Under the pieces are notes generated by a model. The model made no database searches. It saw nothing but the letters and a program-made list of their open reading frames with translations, and had not been told where the DNA came from. From Erythrobacter sp. SD-21 (GTDB taxonomy: Bacteria; Pseudomonadota; Alphaproteobacteria; Sphingomonadales; Sphingomonadaceae): a stretch of DNA of 64,000 nucleotides. Positions 35,400 through 43,804 of this stretch are shown piece after piece. The stretch lies in NCBI RefSeq assembly GCF_000181515.1, contig NZ_ABCG01000005.1, forward strand, positions 179,427-243,426, given 5' to 3'. Position 1 is the stretch's first letter; every line of letters begins with the position of its first letter. The translations under genes were made by a program, and so were the position numbers.

Positions 35400-37208
35400 A
35401 TGATCCTTCCCGATTTTTCCCGCCGCCGCTTCATGCTGGGATCCGCCGGACTGGCTGCGTCAGGCCTAGCGATGCCCGCCTGGGCGAAAGGCGAGAGCCT
35501 CAGCCATGCGCGGCAGGGCTTCGGGGAGGTGTCGGGCGAGCGGATTGCGCTGACGGTCGACAACCATCACTTCGGTGTCGGCGGACGCAGCGGGCACGCG
35601 ATTGCGGTCAACGGCACAGTGCCTGGACCGCTGCTTCGCCTGCGCGAAGGGCAGAATGTCCGCATCGATGTGACCAACAATCTCGCCGAGGACACCTCCA
35701 TTCACTGGCACGGGCTGCTCCTCCCCTTCCAGTTCGACGGCGTGCCCGGCGTCAGCTTCCCGGGCATCAAGCCGGGCGCGACCTTCACCTACGAATTTCC
35801 GATCCGGCAGAGCGGCACCTATTGGTGGCACAGCCACTCGGGCCTACAGGAACAGATCGGCCATTACGGCCCCCTGGTGATCGAAAGCGCCGAACCCGAT
35901 CCGCGCTATGACCGCGACTATGTGGTCCTGCTAAGCGAATTCACCCCGCGCCATCCGCACGAGATCGCGCGTATGCTGAAGGTGGGCGAGCATTACTTCA
36001 ACTACCAGATGCAGTCGGCGACAGACGGCGACATGCCGGCGGACGAGCGGTTGATGTGGGGCGGGATGCGGATGAACCCGCGCGACATTTCCGATGTCAC
36101 GGGCGCGACCTACACCTTCCTTCTCAACGGGCACGGGCCGATGGATGGGCTCGAATATCTCTTCACGCCGGGCGAGCGAGTGCGGCTGCGGGTCATCAAC
36201 GGCTCGGCGATGACCTTTTTCAACATTCGCATTCCCGGCGTCCCGATGACGGTGATCGCCGCGGACGGGATGGACGTATCGCCGGTCGAAGTGGACGAAT
36301 TCCAGATCGGCACGGCGGAAACCTATGACGTCATCGTCACCCCGCCTGCCGGCAGCCACGCATTGGTCGCCGAAGCGATGGACCGCAGCGGCATGGGCCT
36401 CGCCTCACTCACCTCGCTCAAGGGCCACCGCGCGACGCCCCCGCCGCTGCGCGAGCCGGTCACGCTGACCATGGCCGACATGGGCATGGGGTCGATGGAC
36501 GGCGCAAGCGGGGGCGCGATGAACCAAGACGCGCATGGCGGCGGGCATGGCGGGATGGACCATTCCGGCACGAACCACGGCGGCGGCGGCGCGATGGCGG
36601 GAATGGACCATTCCGGCATGGACCACGGCTCGATGGATCATTCGATGCGCGACACCTCGAAACTGCCGCCGGATGTGAAGGTCGGCCCCGGTCTCGACAT
36701 GGTCGCGCCCATGCCGATGGACCGGATGGACTACCCCGGCCTCGGCCTCGACACGGTGCCGCATCGCGTCCTGCGTTACACCGACCTCAAGGCGGCGCGG
36801 GTGAACCCGCACCGGATGCCGACCCGCCAAATGGAGATCCATCTTACCGGCAATATGGAACGCTACATGTGGAGCTTCGACGGCAAGAAGTTCTCCGCCG
36901 TAACCGATGATCCCATCCGCTTCGCCTATGACGAGCGCGTGCGCGTGAAGCTGGTCAACGACACGATGATGGCGCATCCGATTCATCTGCATGGGCATTT
37001 CTTCGAGCTGGTCAACGGCGCAGGCATGATGAACCAGCCGCTGAAGCACACGGTGATCGTCCAGCCGGGCAGCACGGCGACCTTCGATGTCACCGCCAAC
37101 GAGCCGGGCGACTGGGCCTTCCACTGCCACCTGCTCTACCACATGCACGCCGGCATGATGCAGACCGTCACCGTGCGGCCCTTCCCCGCGCCGGAGGACG
37201 CAGCATGA
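35400..37208 (+). CDS. copA: Copper resistance multicopper oxidase CopA
   Basis: A 602-residue multicopper oxidase with a twin-arginine signal (SRRRFMLGSAGLAASGL), so it is exported folded by TatABC. All copper-ligand blocks are visible: HWHGLLLP, WWHSHSGLQ, HPIHLHGHFFEL and HCHLLYHMHAGMM. A Met/His/Gly-rich segment at about residues 360-420 (such as GGHGGMDHSGTNHGG and MDHSGMDHGSMDHSM) is the type that binds extra Cu(I). It oxidises and sequesters copper in the periplasm. The ATG at 35400 places the Tat signal at the N-terminus. It overlaps copB by 4 bases. Confidence 0.95.
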   Translation: MILPDFSRRRFMLGSAGLAASGLAMPAWAKGESLSHARQGFGEVSGERIALTVDNHHFGVGGRSGHAIAVNGTVPGPLLRLREGQNVRIDVTNNLAEDTSIHWHGLLLPFQFDGVPGVSFPGIKPGATFTYEFPIRQSGTYWWHSHSGLQEQIGHYGPLVIESAEPDPRYDRDYVVLLSEFTPRHPHEIARMLKVGEHYFNYQMQSATDGDMPADERLMWGGMRMNPRDISDVTGATYTFLLNGHGPMDGLEYLFTPGERVRLRVINGSAMTFFNIRIPGVPMTVIAADGMDVSPVEVDEFQIGTAETYDVIVTPPAGSHALVAEAMDRSGMGLASLTSLKGHRATPPPLREPVTLTMADMGMGSMDGASGGAMNQDAHGGGHGGMDHSGTNHGGGGAMAGMDHSGMDHGSMDHSMRDTSKLPPDVKVGPGLDMVAPMPMDRMDYPGLGLDTVPHRVLRYTDLKAARVNPHRMPTRQMEIHLTGNMERYMWSFDGKKFSAVTDDPIRFAYDERVRVKLVNDTMMAHPIHLHGHFFELVNGAGMMNQPLKHTVIVQPGSTATFDVTANEPGDWAFHCHLLYHMHAGMMQTVTVRPFPAPEDAA

Positions 37209-38185
37209 GGCTGCGCCTCGTCCTTGCCATGCCCTTGCTGCTGGGCGCTGTGCCTATCGCTGCGCAGGACCATTCGGGACACGGCGATCATTCCGCGCAT
37301 CAGCAAGAGGAACCGCAGCCGCAAGCCGAGGCGGAGGCGGAAGACTACAAGCAGCACCAGCAGGCCCCCGCCCCGTTCAAGCTGCCCGACATGACCGACG
37401 CCCCGGCCATGGACCATTCGATGCACCAGGTCGGCGACCTTCCCTCCGGCCCGCCCCCGCCCGAAGCCTTCGAAGGGCCACAGCACGCGGCGGACGAAAT
37501 CTATGGCGAAGCCGCCATGGCCGAAGCGCGCGCGACCAACCACGCAACCCACGGCGACATGAAGGCCGGCACGCTGATCGTCGAACGGCTCGAAGCGCGT
37601 TTGGGCGAAAGCGAGGACGGCTGGCTGTGGGACATCCAGGGCTGGTACGGCGGCGATATCGACAAGTTCGTCGTCAAGTCCGAAGGCGAAGGGGAGATCG
37701 GCGGCAGCGTCGAGGATGCCGAAGTGCAGGCGTTGTGGGGCCACGCCATCGGACCCTTCTTCGATCTGCAGGCGGGCGTGCGGCTCGACCTCGAACCCGA
37801 AACGCGCAGCCACCTCGTGCTCGGCGTGCAGGGTCTCGCGCCCTATATGTGGCATGTCGATGGGGCGCTGTTCCTCTCCGACCACGGTGACATCACCGCG
37901 CGGATCGAGGGCGAATACGACCAGAAGATCACCCAGCGCCTGATCCTCCAGCCGCGCGTCGAACTGGAACTTGCCGCGCAGGACATTCCGGAACGCGGGA
38001 TCGGCGCTGGCCTCACGAAGATCGAGCCGGGCCTGCGCCTGCGCTACGAGATCGCTCGCGAATTCGCGCCCTATGTCGGTGTCGAATACGAGGCGAAGCT
38101 GGGCGAGACCGCCGACATGGCAAAGGCCGCCGGGGAGCATCCCGACGGCCTCAAAGTGCTGCTCGGCGTGCGAGCCTGGTTTTAA
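37205..38185 (+). CDS. copB: Copper resistance protein CopB
   Basis: The protein has 326 residues with a signal peptide (MRLRLVLAMPLLLGAVPIA) and a His/Met-rich N-terminal region (DHSGHGDHSAHQ, AMDHSMHQVGDLPSG). An outer-membrane beta-barrel follows, ending KVLLGVRAWF. The C-terminal Phe is typical of barrel proteins. CopB is the outer-membrane partner of CopA. Its ATG overlaps the copA stop (ATGA). It converges with the SDR gene, whose stop overlaps by 4 bases. Confidence 0.95.
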   Translation: MRLRLVLAMPLLLGAVPIAAQDHSGHGDHSAHQQEEPQPQAEAEAEDYKQHQQAPAPFKLPDMTDAPAMDHSMHQVGDLPSGPPPPEAFEGPQHAADEIYGEAAMAEARATNHATHGDMKAGTLIVERLEARLGESEDGWLWDIQGWYGGDIDKFVVKSEGEGEIGGSVEDAEVQALWGHAIGPFFDLQAGVRLDLEPETRSHLVLGVQGLAPYMWHVDGALFLSDHGDITARIEGEYDQKITQRLILQPRVELELAAQDIPERGIGAGLTKIEPGLRLRYEIAREFAPYVGVEYEAKLGETADMAKAAGEHPDGLKVLLGVRAWF

Positions 38186-38967
38186 CGCGGAGCCATGCGA
38201 ATGGCGCCGTCGAGGCGCACGTCCTCGCCGTTGAAATAGCCGCACTCGATCATGGTCATGGCGAGGCGCGCGTATTCGTCCGGATTGCCGAGGCGCTTGG
38301 GGAACGGGACGCTGGCGGCCAGCGCGTCCTTCACCTGCGGCGGGGCGGCGTTCATCAACGGGGTGTTGAAGATGCCCGGCAGGATCGTGTTCACGCGGAT
38401 GCCTTCCTGCATCAGGTCGCGCGCGATGGGGAGCGTCATGCCGATCACGCCGCCCTTCGATGCGGAGTAGGCCGCCTGACCGATCTGGCCGTCTTCACCA
38501 GCCACCGAGGCGGTGTTCACGATCGCGCCGCGATCGCCGTCGTCCGACAGCGGGTCGAGAGTCATCATGCCCGCGGCCGACTTGGCGATGCAGCGGAAGG
38601 TGCCGATAAGGTTCACCTGAATGACGAATTCGAAGGCGGACAGTGGGAAGTGGCTGATCTCGCCCGTCTGCTTGTCGCGCTTGGCGGTCTTGATAGCGTT
38701 GCCGATCCCTGCGCAGTTGACGAGGATGCGTTCCTGGCCATGAGCTTCGCGCGCTTTGGCGAAACCGGCGTCGACGTCCTCGTCGCTCATCACGTTGACC
38801 TTGCAAAAGATGCCGCCGATGTCCTTGGCGACCGCTTCGCCCTTCTCTTCGTTCATGTCGAAGATGGCGACCTTGGCGCCCTTTGCCGCAATGGCGCGGG
38901 CGGTGGCTTCGCCAAGTCCCGATGCGCCACCGGTGACGACGGCGGGGGTGTTGCTGCTGACTTCCAT
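38182..38967 (-). CDS. SDR-family 3-hydroxyacyl-CoA dehydrogenase (type II)
   Basis: A 261-residue short-chain dehydrogenase. The cofactor loop is VTGGASGLGEATARAIA. The catalytic Ser-Tyr-Lys set is in NTASVAGEDG and AAYSASKGG. The sequence IFDMNEEKGE after the second strand predicts NAD. The pattern is close to human HSD17B10 and bacterial type II 3-hydroxyacyl-CoA dehydrogenases. With the thiolase upstream on the same strand, the pair would run the last two steps of beta-oxidation, for short or branched chains. Confidence 0.88.
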   Translation of the reverse strand: MEVSSNTPAVVTGGASGLGEATARAIAAKGAKVAIFDMNEEKGEAVAKDIGGIFCKVNVMSDEDVDAGFAKAREAHGQERILVNCAGIGNAIKTAKRDKQTGEISHFPLSAFEFVIQVNLIGTFRCIAKSAAGMMTLDPLSDDGDRGAIVNTASVAGEDGQIGQAAYSASKGGVIGMTLPIARDLMQEGIRVNTILPGIFNTPLMNAAPPQVKDALAASVPFPKRLGNPDEYARLAMTMIECGYFNGEDVRLDGAIRMAPR

Positions 38968-38995
38968 GGGGTTAATCCTCTCGTGATTTTAAAAA

Positions 38996-39047
38996 CTTAA
39001 AGCGCTTCTACGCCTTTCTGCGCGAAGGCGCTTAAAGCGCTTCGACG
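38996..39047. repeat. Short direct repeat duplicating the 3' end of the thiolase gene
   Basis: A 17-base unit occurs at 38996-39012 and again at 39031-39047 with one mismatch, spaced 35 bases start to start. The right copy contains the thiolase stop and last codons (Val-Glu-Ala-Leu-stop); the left copy would encode the same residues. It lies between the thiolase and SDR genes. Confidence 0.7.
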
Positions 39048-40204
39048 ATGGTCACGTTGGCGACGCCGCCGCCTTCGCACATCGTCTGCAGACCGTATTT
39101 CTTGCCCCGCGCCTTGAGCGCGTGGACCAGCGTGGCCATGAGCTTGGTGCCCGATGCACCCAAGGGGTGGCCCAGCGCAATAGCCCCGCCGTTGACGTTG
39201 AGCTTTTCCGCGTCCGCGCCCGTGTGCTTGAGCCATGCGAGCGGTACGGGCGCGAAGGCCTCGTTCACTTCGAACAGGTCGATGTCGGAAATCTTCATGC
39301 CCGCACGTTCGAGCGCGCGGTCGGTGGCGAAAAGCGGTTCCTCCAGCATGATCACCGGGTCGCCGGCGGTCACGGTGAGATTGTGGATGCGCGCCAGCGG
39401 TGTGAGGCCGTATTCCTTCAGCGCCTTCTCACTCACCACGAGCACCGCGCTCGACCCGTCGCAGATCTGGCTGCTGGAAGCGGCAGTGATCGTGCCCTCG
39501 GGGCTGAGCAGCTTCACGCCGGAAATGCTTTCCAGCGTCGCGTCGAACCGGATGCCCTCGTCCACCGTGTGCATCTCGGTGCCTTCGGGCGTTTCGATCT
39601 CCACCGGCACGATTTCGTCGGTGAAAGCGCCCGACTTGGTCGCCTCAATCGCCTTCTGGTGGCTGGCGAGAGCGAAGCGGTCGAGATCGTCCTTGGTGAA
39701 GCCGTGCTTCTTCACGATCATTTCCGCGCCCATGAACTGGGACCACTGGATGCCGGGGTATTTTTCTTCGAGGCCGGGCGATTTGTAGTTACCCAGCCCT
39801 TCCTTCATGTGGAACATCGCAGTCGAGCCCATCGGCACGCGCGTCATGCTTTCCACGCCGCTGGCGATCACGACGTCCTGTGTCCCGCTCATCACAGCCT
39901 GTGCGGCGAACTGGATCGCCTGCTGGCTGGAGCCGCACTGGCGGTCGATGGTCACCGCCGGCACGCCTTCGCCGAGATGCTTTGCGGCAAGCACGGCGTT
40001 GCGGCCGACCTGCATGGCCTGTTCGCCGCCCTGGCTGACGCAGCCCATCACGACATCGTCCACCGCCTTCGCATCGAGCCCCGAACGCTCCATCACAGCG
40101 TCGAGCGACTTCGCCGCAAGGTCCACCGGATGGACGCCTGCAAGCCGCCCTCCCCGTCGCCCACCGGCAGTGCGAACGGCTTCGACGATATAGGCTTCGG
40201 GCAT
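39032..40204 (-). CDS. Acetyl-CoA acetyltransferase (thiolase)
   Basis: A 390-residue thiolase. The active-site Cys is in DRQCGSSQQAIQ near residue 87. The His block is NGGAIALGHPLGASG, and the final Cys is in TMCEGGGVANVTIVEAL. It cleaves 3-oxoacyl-CoA, or condenses two acetyl-CoA, in the cytoplasm. It lies upstream of the SDR dehydrogenase with 64 bases between. Length and motifs are normal. Whether it serves degradation or synthesis is not settled by the sequence. Confidence 0.92.
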   Translation of the reverse strand: MPEAYIVEAVRTAGGRRGGRLAGVHPVDLAAKSLDAVMERSGLDAKAVDDVVMGCVSQGGEQAMQVGRNAVLAAKHLGEGVPAVTIDRQCGSSQQAIQFAAQAVMSGTQDVVIASGVESMTRVPMGSTAMFHMKEGLGNYKSPGLEEKYPGIQWSQFMGAEMIVKKHGFTKDDLDRFALASHQKAIEATKSGAFTDEIVPVEIETPEGTEMHTVDEGIRFDATLESISGVKLLSPEGTITAASSSQICDGSSAVLVVSEKALKEYGLTPLARIHNLTVTAGDPVIMLEEPLFATDRALERAGMKISDIDLFEVNEAFAPVPLAWLKHTGADAEKLNVNGGAIALGHPLGASGTKLMATLVHALKARGKKYGLQTMCEGGGVANVTIVEAL

Positions 40205-40337
40205 AGGGAAATCCTCTTCGGTTGCGAATTGCGACTGACCTATGGCTGCTTTCCGTTTACGTCAACTGGCAATCGCCGGCGACACCTTCGCGTGTGCTTG
40301 TTTCGGGTTCGCTTGATCTTTAGAAGCGATCCACAAG

Positions 40338-41078
40338 ATGAAGAAGCTGTTTGAAATCAACCCAGACCTCGATCGCAAGGCTCTTGCACATCGATTTGCG
40401 GATCGAACGCGGGTCCAGGTGCGTGATGTACTGACCGACGAGACGGCGCGGGAAGTTCAAAAAATCCTGCTGGGCGGCACCAAGTGGGGCATGGCTGTTC
40501 AGGCTGGCGACGGGCCCGGTAACGATCCGCAATCCTGGCGGCTGGAGGAAGTTCGAACGCCAGAAGGCGCTCAAGCCATTAACGATGCTGCGAATGCGGC
40601 GCACCGGGCGTCGGCTTCGGGCGACTACGCTTTCCGGTTTGCCCATTACCCGATCCTGACTGCGGTCCAGGAGCGGTGGGAGCCGGAAGGTGTCCATGAG
40701 TTGTTGCTGGAGTACATCAACGCGCCGCAGTTTCTCGACCTGGTCCGCGAGGTTACCGGTATCGCCCACCTGGTGAAGGCAGACGGGCAAGCAACGCTAT
40801 TTGCTGCCAACCAGTATCTCGGGCGACATATCGACAGCCATGTCGCAGAAGGTTGGCGTGTGGCCTATGTCCTGAACTTCGCGCGCGAGGACTGGCATCC
40901 TGACTGGGGCGGTTACTTGCTGTTCCTGGACGAGGATGGCGATGTCATCGAAGGCTTCCGCCCGCGTTTCAATTCCCTGAACCTTTTCGCAGTGCCCCAG
41001 AGCCATATGGTCAGTTATGTTCCGCCGTTTGCCCCGATCGGGCGGGTCGCCATAACCGGTTGGCTTCGCGATCGGTAA
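40338..41078 (+). CDS. 2OG-Fe(II) oxygenase, prolyl-hydroxylase-like
   Basis: A 246-residue protein. The C-terminal half has the double-stranded beta-helix pattern of 2-oxoglutarate/Fe(II) dioxygenases. The HxD pair is in GRHIDSHVAEGWRVAYVLN, the distal His in PQSHMVSYVPPF, and the 2OG-binding Arg in GRVAITGWLRDR. The class includes SM-20/P4H-type hydroxylases of protein or peptide side chains. The N-terminal half is helical, of unknown role. It is the first gene of a compact operon: its stop overlaps the next start (TAATG). Substrate unknown. Confidence 0.85.
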   Translation: MKKLFEINPDLDRKALAHRFADRTRVQVRDVLTDETAREVQKILLGGTKWGMAVQAGDGPGNDPQSWRLEEVRTPEGAQAINDAANAAHRASASGDYAFRFAHYPILTAVQERWEPEGVHELLLEYINAPQFLDLVREVTGIAHLVKADGQATLFAANQYLGRHIDSHVAEGWRVAYVLNFAREDWHPDWGGYLLFLDEDGDVIEGFRPRFNSLNLFAVPQSHMVSYVPPFAPIGRVAITGWLRDR

Positions 41079-42748
41079 TGCGCACGGCAACGGACGTAAT
41101 CTCGGCCGCACGACAGGCTGCGGCGCAGGGCGATGCCCGGGAAGCAGGACGACTTTTCAGCGAAGGCCTCCAACTCCATCCAGACGATCCATCGCTCAAC
41201 GCCCATGCAGCTTCGTTTGCTCTGTCCCAAAAGAACTTCGAAGAGGCGATCAAACTGTATCGCCACGCCGTCGAACTTTCTCCCCGGAACACCGACTGGA
41301 TTCTCGATCTTGCTATCGCTCTGACGTCTGCGGAAAATTTCCCGGCAGCTATCGATCAGCTCGAACGTGTCGAAGACGCCTGCGCAAGCATGCCGCGCTA
41401 TTGGTCGATAAGGGCCAACGCCGCACGTCAGAACGGCGATATCGAGGGGGCTGCCTCATCCTACGATCGCTGCCTGACACTTCAGCCCGATCACCCTCGC
41501 GCCCTCCATGGGCGCGCCCGGGTCGCCTTGGTGCGTGCAGAGGAGGAGGCTCCGGCGTTCTTCGAACGCGCTCTTGCCGTGGTTCCGTCCGATGCGGATC
41601 TCTGGCTCGGCAAGGCGCAGGCGCTCGATGCAGCGGGTCGGCTGGAAGAAGCAAGGGATCTGACCGCCCAGCTTCTCAAACAAGCCCCCCACTGGGTCGA
41701 TGCCCTAAATCTGATGGCCCAATTGAAGGCGGCGGCAGGCGAAGCACACGTCGATGCGCATTTTTATGAAGCCGCTCGCCGCCAGCCTGGGGCGTCCGCC
41801 ATACCCGTAGCTCATATTCGTCATCTGGCGCTCAGGGAGGAATACGCTGAAGCCGCGCTAGTCGCCGCCGAGGCCGCAAGGCGATTCCCCGAAGACGAAT
41901 TCTTCGCCCTTTCCCACGCCAGCAATACCGGCATGGCGGGCGATCTGGAGCAAGCGGACACACTATTTTCCCAGCTATCCCAGAACACACCTGAGCGGGC
42001 CTTGCAGGAGGGGCGTCACCGGCTGCGACGCGGCGATCTGGACGAGGCCGAGAGGTTGTTGCTCGACGCTGCGTCCCACGCCGCGCTTGCCCAGTCAGCT
42101 CATGCACTGCTTTATTTCGTATGGCGTTTGCAGGACGATGCCCGTGCCAACTGGCTCCACGGGCAGGACGGGTTGGTCCAGTTAGTCGCTTTGCCCGATT
42201 CCGCTAAGTTCCTGGATGATGTCGTTCATACGCTGGGAAGGATTCACGACCAATCGAGCTTCCCGGTCGGGCAGTCCCTTCGAGGGGGAACCCAGACCCG
42301 CCATATTCTCTTCCAGCGCAAAGAAAGAGACCTCCACAAACTAAAACGATCCATTGAGGGCGCGCTCGAAATATACCGGCGCAACTTACCGCAGGCCGAT
42401 CCGGCGCACCCCTTACTCAGGCATCGCAACAGCGACTGGTCGTTGGCCGGTTCCTGGTCGGTTCGGCTTAGCGGTGGAGGGGATCACCATGCTTCCCATA
42501 TCCATCCGCAGGGAGTGCTATCTTCCGCCCTCTATCTCGTCCTGCCCGAAACTGCGGGCGGCGCTGGGCACCTGGAGCTCGGTCGCCCTCCCCTCGACCT
42601 TCGCCTCGATCTGGGACCGTTCCAAACAATTGAACCGAAAATCGGACATCTGGCGCTGTTCCCGAGCACACTGTTCCATGGCACCACGCCCTTCGCAGGA
42701 AAGTCGCGCATGACGGTGGCATTCGATGTCGTGCCGGTTATAGACTGA
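41078..42748 (+). CDS. TPR-repeat protein with C-terminal putative 2OG-Fe(II) oxygenase domain
   Basis: A 556-residue protein. The first 330 residues are helical tetratricopeptide-like repeats (NAHAASFALSQKNFEEAIKL and RANAARQNGDIEGAASSYDR, for example). The last 110 resemble the 2OG-FeII_Oxy_5 type: HHASHIHPQGVLSSALYLVL with HxH/HP, LFPSTLFHGTTPF with the distal His, and the 2OG-binding Arg in GKSRMTVAFDVV. TPRs suggest docking to a protein or peptide substrate. The ATG at 41078 shares bases with the stop of the previous gene; a longer start at 41060 is possible but less likely. Confidence 0.85.
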   Translation: MRTATDVISAARQAAAQGDAREAGRLFSEGLQLHPDDPSLNAHAASFALSQKNFEEAIKLYRHAVELSPRNTDWILDLAIALTSAENFPAAIDQLERVEDACASMPRYWSIRANAARQNGDIEGAASSYDRCLTLQPDHPRALHGRARVALVRAEEEAPAFFERALAVVPSDADLWLGKAQALDAAGRLEEARDLTAQLLKQAPHWVDALNLMAQLKAAAGEAHVDAHFYEAARRQPGASAIPVAHIRHLALREEYAEAALVAAEAARRFPEDEFFALSHASNTGMAGDLEQADTLFSQLSQNTPERALQEGRHRLRRGDLDEAERLLLDAASHAALAQSAHALLYFVWRLQDDARANWLHGQDGLVQLVALPDSAKFLDDVVHTLGRIHDQSSFPVGQSLRGGTQTRHILFQRKERDLHKLKRSIEGALEIYRRNLPQADPAHPLLRHRNSDWSLAGSWSVRLSGGGDHHASHIHPQGVLSSALYLVLPETAGGAGHLELGRPPLDLRLDLGPFQTIEPKIGHLALFPSTLFHGTTPFAGKSRMTVAFDVVPVID

Positions 42749-42752
42749 GCCC

Positions 42753-43652
42753 ATGGACAGGGGAAAAAAGGAACAGGTCTGGAAAGCGTTTTGGGATCGG
42801 CAGCGCAGTGCCAGTTCCCCTTCCGTTGTCTCGGCCGAGTGGAACGCGATTTCGAAAGCTCAGTTCGAAGCATGGACCGACTTTGCCGAACCGCTTCCGA
42901 AGTCCGCCCGAGTTATCGATTTCGCGACCGGTGCCGGGAAGGTACCGATCATGCTGAGGGAGACCCGGCCGGACCTGGAATTGACCGGCATCGACATCGC
43001 CGACCCGCTACCCGATGCCCCGGAGGGCATTGAACTCAGGGGTGGCTTGAACATGGAGAACCTCCCGTTCGAAGACGACCGTTTCGACGTAGCAGTCAGT
43101 CAGTTCGGTTTCGAGTACGGGAATGTCGAGGCGACAACCCGTGAGATGCTCCGCGTTCTCGCTCCAGGTGGCCCTATCGGCCTGATGGTCCACCGCGGGG
43201 ACGGGCCTATCCGCGCCCACAACCTGCGCCGTGAAGAGCAGATCCGTTGGGTAAAGGAAGAGATGAAGCTCTTCCCGTCCGTCCGCGACCTGCTCCGTTC
43301 CGACAACCAAGTATCGTCCGCTGCGGTAGAGCTCGCAACGGCGATTGCGAAGGAAGGCATGGAACGTTTTGGCAGGGGCAATGTCGCTTGGGAGATTCCG
43401 GAGGCGGTTCGCCAAACCCTAATCCTTGCTCCGCGCGGAACGCGCAAGAAATTGCTCGGAACACTGGATCTGATCGATAATGAATCCGAAAACGAACTCG
43501 GCCGGATACAATCTCTGTGCGAAGCTTGTGCGGTAGCGGATAATCGAGGCCGGTTGCTCGAAGGGTTCCGCACCGAAGGCCGGGAGGTCATCAACACGAC
43601 CCCCATCCGAATTGGCGACGATACTCCGTTCGCCGATCTCATCGTGATCTAA
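42753..43652 (+). CDS. Class I SAM-dependent methyltransferase
   Basis: A 299-residue protein with a Rossmann-type methyltransferase domain: motif I VIDFATGAGKVPIML, the acidic ELTGIDIADP after it, and the conserved LPFEDDRFDVAVSQFGFEY and LRVLAPGGPIGLM. The C-terminal 130 residues are helical and not recognised. It starts four bases after the TPR-oxygenase stop, so all three genes 40338-43652 should be one transcript. The acceptor is unknown. Confidence 0.85.
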   Translation: MDRGKKEQVWKAFWDRQRSASSPSVVSAEWNAISKAQFEAWTDFAEPLPKSARVIDFATGAGKVPIMLRETRPDLELTGIDIADPLPDAPEGIELRGGLNMENLPFEDDRFDVAVSQFGFEYGNVEATTREMLRVLAPGGPIGLMVHRGDGPIRAHNLRREEQIRWVKEEMKLFPSVRDLLRSDNQVSSAAVELATAIAKEGMERFGRGNVAWEIPEAVRQTLILAPRGTRKKLLGTLDLIDNESENELGRIQSLCEACAVADNRGRLLEGFRTEGREVINTTPIRIGDDTPFADLIVI

Positions 43653-43747
43653 ACAAGAGCCCGCCGATCGCTTGACGCTAGCGGTCGGTGTCCGCCCGGT
43701 GGGCATCATCTCGCCCCCAAACTGGCGCTTCAGCGAACACTATCAAA

Positions 43748-43785
43748 CAAAAAGGGCGGCGAACCGAAGTTCGCCGCCCTCTCTT
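43748..43785. terminator. Bidirectional rho-independent terminator with UUCG loop
   Basis: Arms 43753-43764 and 43769-43780 form a perfect 12-bp GC-rich stem. On the minus strand the loop is TTCG closed by C-G, the extra-stable tetraloop, and five T follow; this ends the receptor gene at 43805. The plus side (CTCTCTTT) can also end the oxygenase operon. Confidence 0.88.
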
Positions 43786-43804
43786 TGGTGCTGACTATCG
43801 CGTC

